Source of the DNA: Opisthorchis felineus
Taxonomy: Eukaryota; Platyhelminthes; Trematoda; Opisthorchiida; Opisthorchiidae
Length of the DNA: 64,000 bases
Reading direction: 5' to 3'
Assembly (NCBI GenBank): GCA_004794785.1
Contig: SJOL01000554.1
Location: 213,422 to 277,421, forward strand
Shown here: in pieces, positions 48,094 to 58,900 of the stretch
Layout: each line of letters begins with the position of its first letter
Position numbering within the stretch: position 1 is the stretch's first letter
Made by a program: the position numbers and the translations under genes
Notes under the pieces: model-generated
Database searches by the model: none
Told to the model about the DNA's origin: nothing
Seen by the model: only the letters and a program-made list of their open reading frames with translations

Positions 48094-49155
48094 ATTAAAC
48101 GCGCCACTACTAAGCACTCAATAGAACGCCCATATACTCAGTCCGCTAGCTTTTTACTCACTTCGTGCAAACCAGGATGGTGTGAGCACAAATACCGCAT
48201 GAAATAATAGGCCTTTGGAAATACCTTGGGAACCAAAAGGTCTTTACACACAGTAAGATCAGACCAAAACACGGACAAAGTGATGCTGTCCCAAAAAAGA
48301 CATATCCCTGTGTTTTCCATTCAAACATGACCATACAACCAGTAGCATAACCACGAGTAATTCAGCTTGGAAGAGCCCTTGGGGTCACTTCAATCACTAG
48401 GAAGACCGCATACAGGATAGTTGTTCGACTTCGTTCACATTATTTGCTTCATATGTTACTGGTAGTTATTGGTAAAACGGAGCACCTTGCTAAAATGCCG
48501 ATCACACCGACTGAGGGTTTGTCGATCGATCGCCATCTTATTGAAACGGATTATCTTCGTGACCTGTATTGGTCATCCTCGGTCTTGTTGCGCAGTTCGA
48601 ACTCGAAGTTGTCAACATTTGATGAGCATGTGCTGACCAAAACTAGACGACCAGCCTTGCTCGAACAAAAAGTATTGATTAAAAACCTGTGTCTAACAAG
48701 GAATCAATCTCACCTCTCCAGGGTGTAAAAAATGCATCTTCAGTCCACCTCCCCACAGTTTGTTGCCATACCCATGTCTGCTAAGCGTTGCATGTTTTTG
48801 TTTCCTCAAATGGTGAATAGAACTGAGCTGTACAAATGAAACGGCTTAGTTCAATTCCCGTCCCCTAACAGACTCGAGCATTTCTCCGGAGAGAGAACGA
48901 TGGACAGGCGAACAGCCTCGGGCTTGTACGAGGCTAGGCGACAGCACTGTTGCATAATCTCACCGATAATAAAGTGAATACGAAAGAAAGAGGACCAAAT
49001 TTCTTGTCAGTAAAAAAGGACATTCGACGAAGAAGGTGGGAAATTTAATCTATTTTCGCTAATGTCTTCACTTCCGAGACGATTGTCTCTAGGCTAAACA
49101 CACACACACACACACACACACACAGAACGCAGCAGATTGATGCGTCTGTAACGAG
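48094..49155. other. downstream flank of SLC27A
   Basis: A 94-codon + strand frame (48444-48728) has no recognised domain. The CA microsatellite lies at 49098. Confidence 0.45.
49098..49124. repeat. (CA)13 microsatellite
   Basis: Uninterrupted AC dinucleotides about 30 bp beyond the candidate poly(A) signal of SLC27A. Confidence 0.97.
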
Positions 49156-49161
49156 TTTATT
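49156..49161 (-). promoter_or_regulatory. candidate poly(A) signal of the SLC27A gene
   Basis: AATAAA on the minus strand, about 610 nt beyond the SLC27A stop codon. A CA microsatellite follows just downstream. This is a sequence match only; other AATAAA-like sites could be used. Confidence 0.5.
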
Positions 49162-49769
49162 CTATCTTCTGTGGTGACAAAATAAATTTTCTTTGTATTA
49201 CAATTAGAGAAAAGCAACAACAACAACTGAAAATCAGACAGTATACTCCACTGATCGCGGTTGTTCGAACCACACCGATTGGTGAATGGGGCGATTCACA
49301 GTGTTCATCGGAGAGCAATCGGATGGAAAACCCCAAACTATACCTAAAACACAAATCAAGAGGAAAGCGGCTGCCCTGCATAGAACATGTGTGCACACAC
49401 AGACCGGGAATGGAATGATTTACGGGGACGGACATGCTACAGAAATATGATCAAAGACCCAAAAAACAGTGATACAACCTGTCTGACTGAAAAAACTGGC
49501 GAGTTGAGTTGTGTGGAGCGAGAGAACGTGTAATTTACAAATGTGAAAAAAAACTGTATCGGACAAGAAGAATCAAGAACAGATAAAAAGAGAATATGAA
49601 GACGGTGGGGTGAGTTATAGGCCAGAAATAAAGGCACTGAAACAAAGGTTTGGAAATCGTAGAAAAAAAGGAAAGACAGAAAAGAATGAGAATATCAAAT
49701 TCTGAACGCGCACGTGGTTCGACAAGACAACAATGGATTGATGTTAACACAGTCGTGTGCCCAAACGAG

Positions 49770-49927
49770 TTACAGGCGTAATTTGCCTTGTTTAATGTTC
49801 TCATAGGTTTCCTCATCCAGCTGGCGATAAGACTTGGATTTTTGATCCAGCCAAAATAGATGATCCTTCGAACCGGCCGGATTGAATCCGGCCTTCACCA
49901 AATCCACTTTGCGCAATTTGAAAGTAC
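49770..49927 (-). CDS. SLC27A: SLC27A last exon (residues 346-397 and stop)
   Basis: 158 nt opening at acceptor CGTGATAG. It completes the split codon and reads [17 protein letters not shown], the conserved tail that includes the catalytic-lysine region of the family, ending [10 protein letters not shown] and TAA. It is separated from the previous exon by a 5778-nt intron packed with repeats. Confidence 0.94.
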
Positions 49928-52900
49928 CTATCACGAGAGAAAAGAGTGTTTATAGAAGGAAAGCAGCACGGCTAAACGTACAGCCTATGGACAGATGATT
50001 ACTAGTCAACGCAAGCTATTAGCGGATGAAATAAGCCACTTCTTCAGTTCCAGTAGTATTCGTGAGTAGTATGCTTGAAACCGTTCCATGTTCCCTAGAA
50101 AATGCCACACACAAAGTACCGCACAATCAGTTGAACGTTTTTGTAAACGAGAGATTGAAATGGAATTCAATTTGGGCGCTCGTCAGCACCAGGTCATTTT
50201 GTAAATGAGTGCTTACCAGCCCCAACGTGCGACATACTCACAGTGACCAGCAACTTTTGCCAGTGCGATTCCCCGACCCATGTTCGAGGAGTTGTTCGTC
50301 CAGATTCACGTAAAAACGCACCACTTCTTCTCAGAAGTACAGTATTGCGGGTGGAACCTCGAAACTACCAAATATTACGATGGAAGCTAACAAATGAGTG
50401 CTTATCCACTTTGAAACTTCATTGGGTAAGATTTGGTGAGTTTCGTCATTAATTGACATTCATTTAGGATGACAATGTTTAGCTCAGCAGAGAGGATTTA
50501 ACGGCGAGTCAAGATACCAGCAAGGATACTACTTTGGAAACACGGGGAAACTAGAAAAGACGGTAATAGGTGCAATTCACCCCACCACATCACCTGAGGT
50601 GCTGATAAAGATTCGAGAAATCACCGACCGCTCTTATTAATGTTAGATCTAAAACATGCTCCAGAAGATAGTTAGTTCACTACCAGAAGTGAACAAAAAT
50701 CGCTTCTCAGCTGTGACTTATTCGTTCCTACTGGACAGCACTATTGTATTCCTATGATAATCCATGTTTAGTAAGCACCGTTGAAATGAAGTTCGCCAGA
50801 TGTATTACTGAATCTAACTTGACCTCATGATAAGTCCCCGATTCATTTGCTTACTCTGCCCACGTACTTTGATCTCCATTTGTTTTGCTCAACTGTACCC
50901 GCCAGGCTCCCAGCCACATTGGCCGCCCCGTCCGACATTGGTGTATTAGCATGTGTGTGCGAATGTGCGCAGCTGACCTATCTACCCATGCGAGTTCATG
51001 CCCTGTGTGCTGAGCCTGCCCTGACTTGCTCTCTCATGATTTCCGTGTGACCGCACCGTCAATCACAGTCGCCGGACTGCCCTCGGAAGGGACTACCGTA
51101 ACCCACACTACCGAGTCAACATTCCACTCGCCGTTGTTTGGTGTGCGGACCTTGGCACTGCACTGTGCCGGTCAGTGTCAGACTTGTGCACGTGTTGACG
51201 CCACGAACGTGCACAAGTGAGGTTGGTTCTATAATTTTGCTCACTTTTGTGTAAATAGTACCGTACACTTTCGAACCCAATTGTTCTTTTTGACATTCAG
51301 GATCGTCAAACTTACGCGTGACTCACAGTTCCGTATTGGGAATCTAAAGGTGTACACTACTGCACCAGATCACAAGCGAATATTTATGCCGAATGTGACT
51401 GAAAACATAGATACCAGATGTCTACCAATGGAAAGCGGGGAGGAGGGTTGTGCGTTACGTGAGCACGGTAGAACGACGTAAAAGTAACTCAAGGACACAT
51501 AAGTTACTTATCGTGGTTTTTTTTGCAAACTAAAAAGAACACTTCATCACTATCATCACCCAAATCGGTACAGCGGTTCCAGATGCCGATGTTGTTCATC
51601 AATGAATAATGAATAGGGTTGTGGAAACAACGCTCTGCAGGCGACAGCGAAACATTTTTTCTTGTTTCTGAGGTGAATGTTGAGCTACATATGGAAGGAG
51701 ATGGTCGGATGCAGGGAATACCACTGGGCACGCGACTGGGCCATGTTTGTCAGTGGGTACAACCTTGAAGCCTTCATCCAGTAGGACGACGGTCGTTAGC
51801 GCGGCTTAATTTGCTAGTAATGGTGATGGTTGATCAGATCGCCGGTGAGTCTGTTCGCTGAGCTAATTGCCAAAGTTTGGCGAAAAAATCAACGGCCATC
51901 TGATCAACTATCAGTAAACGCACCCGAGCTACAAATAATTCGACACAGTAATGATTTTTCGCAACGTGGCCTCTCTTGGACCGTATACAAGATTTGTCGA
52001 AATGAGGGTTTGTGAAGCAGGCAGCCCACTGACATTCGGAGCAATTGACCAGGTCAGAACGACTTATGAAGTGTCATCAGCTTATCTACCACGTGTGAGT
52101 TGTTTTTATCTCCAAAATTGTTCGACAGTAATTCGATATGTTCACCGGACGCAGGTAGTGCTTCAGAGGTACAACAGATGGTCAAACACGGGAAGCTTCT
52201 CGATGTGTTCTGCTTGCGGAGTCAAGTTTTCTGAGCTGTATAACAGTATGGAATGCTCTACCACGATGCGGACTCTGCTCTTTCCAAACGAGCCGACAAA
52301 TGTAGGTTCATAGAAGTCGTCCTGGCCTTCCATATTCAGATGATAGATTCGTCTTTGGCCATAAGGCTGGGACTAATGCACCTGTCCACGTAGATCAATT
52401 CATCGATTGGTTCTTTTGAAGGTCTGAGGCCTTGTTTGGTCCCAGCCATTCCTGCAACAGTAACTTAAACACTGGAAGTGCGAATCGCTTGCATTTGCGT
52501 AGGGTCCGATTCAAGGACGGTTCTATCTCCTGCCTACCCACTGTCCTGGGAACAGTGTCTCTATAGGCGCCAGAGATAATAAATCCGACGGAAAACGAGT
52601 CAGGAAAACAAACTAGTTTTGGCGAAGTCATGCAAAAGTTTCTAGTTGACTTATACTAGGCCTATGCACATCACAAGAAGACAGTGATACTGAAGAGGTA
52701 GACATGCAGTTAACCTTGACTAGTGGAGATTTTGTCCTGTAGGCGAAGCCAATCTATACTGAAAAGCCCGAAAGCACAGCCCGACAGCTATTTCGCCCTT
52801 ATTAAGAATCATAAACAGCGCGCATTTCAAGAAACTCCAGTAAGGGAGCTTGGCCTCCCTGTTATTAGTGTGAACAGTTAACCGTTCCGTCACGAGCGGC

Positions 52901-55900
52901 CTCCCAGTGATTCCGAATAAGGTTGAAACAACTGTACAATGTTTGTTGGCTTTTCAGTATAGATTAGTTTCACTCACATGGCAGCATCTGCTTCAAAATT
53001 CCCAACTGTATACGCATTACAACCCTGACCAGGAAGAGAATGTACTTGTTCACCTACCCCACCTACCATTCACTGTATTCCAGAAGAATACCTCACGGTA
53101 AGCAACTTTTGTGTAAATGGGACGAAGTGCGACTTGATTGATCCAAGTGAAACAAAGCTTGGTGAATCCTCAGGTGAATTTCCAGCATTCGAATTTACAA
53201 CTACATCACAAGACGTTCGCCCTTGAGCTCATATGCGTTGACAAATTGCTGAAACTGCAGGCTTGATGGGGTCTCTCGTTGTCACTAGCATACTGATATT
53301 CTTCAGCATAGAGTGTAGCAAACAGGCCACTTTCAAGATGTTAAATGGAGTTTCCTTTAGCGAAATGCACTCACTCGCAAACTAGGTTGGTTTCAACGGA
53401 AAAAAGTCGTTCAGCTGTAGCACCCTTTCGGTGCTTAACTGCCATGCCACCAGAAGGAAGCACGAGGGCTTGGATACTGCCAGGTTACCCAAGCCTAGAC
53501 AGGGGAAGTCGAGAGGCAGAGGTCGGGTTCGAACCATGGACCTTCCGGTCGGTAAATTCGCGCTCTTACCACTGGGCCATCTCGCCCTCAACGGAATACT
53601 GAACTGAATCCCCTTCAACTGAATGTACTGCATAGACGCGGCCTCATGTTTCATTTGGGGCAACATTCAAGATATCACAGTAGATTGTTTGGACGGAACA
53701 CACTACTCGTACTGTTACTGAAGACATCTCGACAACCTAGGACAGAGTTCACCCTTCTTGGGATTCAGCAGATAGGCGCATTGCTCAAGTTTTTGTGGAG
53801 TTGGGAAGGTGTGAGATGGAGACGGAAAAACCTATAGAATCCTGAAGGGGAACGGTTGGTGTGGGCTCTTTTGGGAAGTGGGGGCGAGATGGCTCAGTGC
53901 CTCGAGCGCGAATTTGCTGACCGGAAGGTCCGTGGTTCGAACCCGACCTCTGCCTCTCGACTTCCCCTGTCTAGGCTTGGGCAACCTGGCAGTATCCCAG
54001 CCCTCGTGCTTCCTTCTGGTGGCACGGCAGTTAGGCACCGAAAGGATGCTACAGCTGGACGATTTTTTTGGGAAGTGACCTCTTCTTGGACAGGCCTCAC
54101 TTAAAACAGAGGTGAGAGAACATCGGCTATCAAAAGAGGTACGGAACGAAGTCGCAAACACAAAAATTCCGGTAGGTGAATTTGCAGAGTTAAGCTACAA
54201 GTGAATGCATCATCGCCATCGACCTCTTGCCATTGAGTATTGCTTCATAATCTCTATTCTAGGAACGTGTCATCCACCTTGATAAGTTCAGATGTTTCAG
54301 AGTCGCATGTCAAGATAGCTGGTTGGAACAGGTTCCGTTCGATTGACTTTCAGATCACACCTATAACTGTCATAAACTCAAGGATGATCTGTTTCGCACG
54401 TGCCTCGATCATATGACCTTGCACGACGGCCGGTTCTTAAGAAGCCGGATAGTTGCACGTTTCTGTATCACACAGATACTTACTATAAGCAAAGCGCTCT
54501 GCCGGGCAGATGGTAAATTCACCTAAATGACGAGTTGTGATAAAAGTTGAACAACCAAGAGATAAACATGAACTCAGGATGAACTGAGACGCTCAATATC
54601 TTTTTGAGCACTGCTGCGCAGACAGTGCTCACTGTGATCCCATCGGCGTTCGACGGTGAGTACTTCGTTTGAGAGGGCTACGAATGCATTCCCGGAACCG
54701 TATTGAACCGAACGTTTTTTAGTTTGGCAGTCATGCACAGTCTTTGAAGGCTATTGGTTGAATGACCCAGTGCAGAAAAAACCGATTACATAGACCACTC
54801 CTTTATACTGATCGCTTATGATCAGCCCCTCACGCGGAATTCACAAAAAAACTCAAGAAACAGGGACGCAAATGACGGTCGTTCTTCAGCTGTCCGTCTC
54901 TAAAGGGACTGCTTTCAGGAGAGGCAAGCCTTAAGAAGCGGCTAATTTTGATCAGTAACTTCAGGCGATCTTCCAGGAGGGATACAGATGGAGTTGTACT
55001 CAACCGGCTACTGGCTGAGACCCAGGCAAGGAGCTGGAATGCAACACGAGACGTGGGGCAAGGAAGAGGAACGAAGCGAAGCTGATCTCATGGGGAAACT
55101 TGCGTTGCTGCTTTTGTTGGTAAACTGAGAACTGAGTGTAAAACAGAAGAGCTAAGCGTGCTTGTGCTCACACTCGGCATAACGACAAGGATGGACCAGC
55201 ATATGTTGCGCCGAGGAAGCAGATCTTGTGCGTTTGCAGAGGCCACAATATGTCCAGAGAAAACGCCAGTAATGCTGAACGTCTCGCTAAGCAGTTATTG
55301 TTTTGTCATATCACTCTATTAGAACAATGTGTTGTTGTACAGTGTTGACAAACAGCTCGCAGGCAAAGCGTATTCTGAGCGTACATGTTTCCAGATCAAC
55401 AGACGAATGATGACTGCGCTGAAGTCACTGTGTGGCAGGTCACAACTGTCTACGGTACTTAGCTGGAAGTCCATCCGAAACGGAAACTTCTAACTGGTTT
55501 CTACACGTAGCATTCACTTCAGAAGAAAAACACTGACTTACACAATTACAGACTTCTCTCTCACTTGGTGCACAACACAGCTAAAAAAGAACTTTGTCGT
55601 CCAACCTCGCCTTCAAGCTTTACCTGGTTACCTGGCGGGCGGACGAACTTTTATAGATGTGCAACGGTGCCGTAGACAGGAAACACAAGGAGGAACGCAA
55701 CTCACTTGTCATTTCGATTGTCTCACAAAGCCTCAAAAACAGTGGGCGGGCGTAGATAGGCAAGTGTTGCGTGGCCTCGGCATACAACTTGGCGACCAAT
55801 TCTTGCTCCTTTTCTGGACTTAGATTCGTCAAGTTGACAACCATGGCAGCCATCCCTGCTTTGCCCTCATTGCCCGGCACTTGAACGCCGTAGACGCTTA

Positions 55901-58900
55901 TGGCCTGTTCGGGAAAGGCTCTGTGAAGCACAGATTCCACTTCTGCAGTCGAGACGTTCTCTCCTCGCCATCGGAAGGTGTCTCCAAGTCGGTCACTAAA
56001 GTACAGGTAGCCCAGTTCGTCACAATACAGGAGGTCACCTATAAGAGGTAGCAGAGGGAGACAAAAACGTTCTTACCAATAATAACACGAATAATAATAA
56101 TAGCGACAAAAAACTGTGAGTAGATCTGCGCTGAGGCACTGGAGACCCACCCACTCAATCGGTATTGATCACAGCGATCGTATCGGGCTTTCATCCGACT
56201 GACCTCACAGACACCCCCAGAATGCCTGCTACTGTCCACAGGGGCCCATGAAAGTTCACGTAGAGTGAAGCTCCCCAGACTAACGGTGGAGAGCAACGCA
56301 TGCGGACGGTTTCAATGTGTTACATCGATGAACAATACACACTCTTCACACTGACTGTCTAGTTTACTTTCACCTACAGTTGCATCCATAAACGGGATAC
56401 AGCTAACCAGTTTCGGACGCAGTATAGAGAGACACTATGCACTTGGGGATACTTTCTGGATTCTCTATGAGCTCGTCACTTACCCTGCTTATCCGGAAAC
56501 AGAACACTCAATTGACGGAAAGACAGCTAGTTTGTAGAGGCGCCTCTTGGATGCATGCCAAGACCGAGAGATAGCTCAGTGGTTAGAGCGCGAATTTACT
56601 GGCCGGAAGGTCCGTGGTTCGAACCCGACCTCTGCCCCTCGACTTCACCTGTTTAGGCTTGGGCAACCTGGCAGTATCCCAGCCCTCGTGCTTCCTTCTG
56701 GTGGCATGGCAGTTAGGTACCGAAAGGGTGTTACAGCTGAGAGATTTTTTTTACCAAGACCAACAGCTGTTCTGTGCGACCTGACAAGCACTGTCTGATC
56801 TGTGTCGTTTTCATACGGCATATAACTGTCAGCTCCTGACTTAACGCCCAAGTCTACCAGCTGGGAGAAACGATAGACCGGACAATTAGCTCCACCTAGT
56901 CCTAAAGGATTTGAATTACCCGTCCTGAATATGCCTCCTGGATGTGTTACAACACTCAGATTTTGTCGGCAAAGTATCTGGCGGTGAAATACCACATGAA
57001 AATGCGAAATAAGAGCACATAGTCAACAGAGAAGCCCAGTAGGAAAGAGAACCGCGGTAAAAGGAGGTTTGGCCGCTTTTTTGAGGTGTTGTGGATGGTT
57101 GATGGGGAACCCATTGAGGACCTTGAGGACCATTGAGGAGTTCCTTTTTTCCGGAGGATTCATTCTTGTACGTTTCAGGTCACTCATTAGGATGTAATAT
57201 GAAGTTAGTTCGAGCTAGTATGGCCTCGCTTCTGTGTTGTAATGCATCGAAATCCCGGTCGAATAGATATTGGGCGGTTACGCTGGAAGGAGGGGCTAAT
57301 CCAGACTGCACTACGGAGGGTTATTGCATCCACATAGCTAATGGATTAACCAGTCAAGTGAGAATTAGCTGTGCGACTTACCAGAGGCAAACCAGGCATC
57401 ACCAGGTCGGAATACATTGCGCAATACTTTTTTCTGCGACGCCTCTCGATTCACGTAACCATCGTAGAATCTCGCTGGGTTCCGATTATTGATGCGACCG
57501 ATCATCTGTCCCGGTTCATTTGTGTCGCACTCAATGCACAACCCGGTTTCCGCGTCTCGAACTGGTTCCTCCGTAATCGGATCCATTTTAATCAGATAAA
57601 TAGGGTAGAGACATCGGATTGTTTGGGGAATGAAACCGATTGCTCCCAGCTAGCAGACATGAAGAGAGAGGGAAGTGGCTTGGAATGATGACACAGAGCC
57701 CCAGATTGAGAAAACATTCAACTGATGGCTAAGGAAACTGGCTCGGGGAGTCAAATCCAGTAATTTAAAAGCTACACCTAACACACATCAAATCCCTTTT
57801 GAGAAAACAGGTTTTGCAAGCCAATAATAAATTAAACTGAGTACCCTGAACATAAATATATCCTTTTGTAAGCCTTCGGTTCGGTTGTTCGTTGTTTTTT
57901 TTTACCCAGTTGGTAGATCATAGTACAAGTCCTTCTATCTCACACATAAGTTAGCAGTTTAAGGATTTGTGAGCTCATATGCATGGTGAAATCTCTGGAA
58001 CTGGAGATTCGATGGAGCAGTCAACAGGATAATGCTGTTCTACCGCGTAGTACGTAGCACACATTACACCTTGAGGTTCCCTTGCGAAAATCCCCAATAA
58101 TGTTTTGCATCTTTTGACACAGCTGGTAAGGGACGATTGCCCGAAATATACGGACATCTCACGAGTCTCCAGTTCCAGCAACCTCATCCGGCATGTGAAG
58201 TCAAAAGTAAACTTCAAGACCAATTGCTGTCGAGATAGGGATTGACTGGCGGATTACGACCACATGATACGACCCAAACAGGTCAAAACCGGTAGTATCC
58301 AGTCTACGGATTGGGCATCATGATCGCAACTGTTAGGCAGTGAAAACAACCAGGCGACCGGGAACCCCAAAATCCGGAAGGTTTTAAGTGGTCAAGTATT
58401 TAAGCCCCCCCTCCCCCACAGGTTTTGGCGGTCATACAGGAACCGGATATGCATGCAGAACGCCTTATATGAATTGAGTGGACTGTGAGTTGGACAGGTT
58501 CATTGTCTATTCATTTTTCTGTTTTGTATTTTGGCATACTCCTCGAGATGCCTCAACGTACTGACCGGAAGGTCCGTGGTTCGAACCCAACCCTACTATC
58601 TCGACTGCTCCTGTCTAGGCTTGGGCTCCTTCGGGTGGCATGGCACCGAACGATTATTATTACTCCTCCACACGAGACACTTGTGAAGTTCACTCACCAG
58701 ATAAGCAGTCCGAAGGAATGCGCACATAATCTGAGATTGCCGTCCAGACAGTCTTTTTCCATTTCGTATGAGCGGATCTAAAGCACGCACGCCGAAAGGG
58801 CATGGCAAGGGCGAATTTTGAGTTAGAACAAACCAACACATCCATCGTTCACGCGGCGTTGTAAAACGGAAGACGAGTTTTGTTTCAGTTTGGAAGGGGG

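Noticed and set aside
49098..49124. CRISPR-like or functional tandem array
   Set aside because: Simple CA microsatellite; no spacer-repeat structure anywhere in the window.
53856..54104. Open frames across SINE-1 copies (also 56547-56798)
   Set aside because: They are translations of the SINE and recur at each copy; not genes.
56567..56640. Functional tRNA gene
   Set aside because: A and B boxes are present, but the cloverleaf is incomplete and a SINE body follows; this is a tRNA-derived SINE head.
58270..58300. Possible hammerhead fragment (AAAACCGGTAGT)
   Set aside because: No CUGAUGA core and no family head or tail around it.
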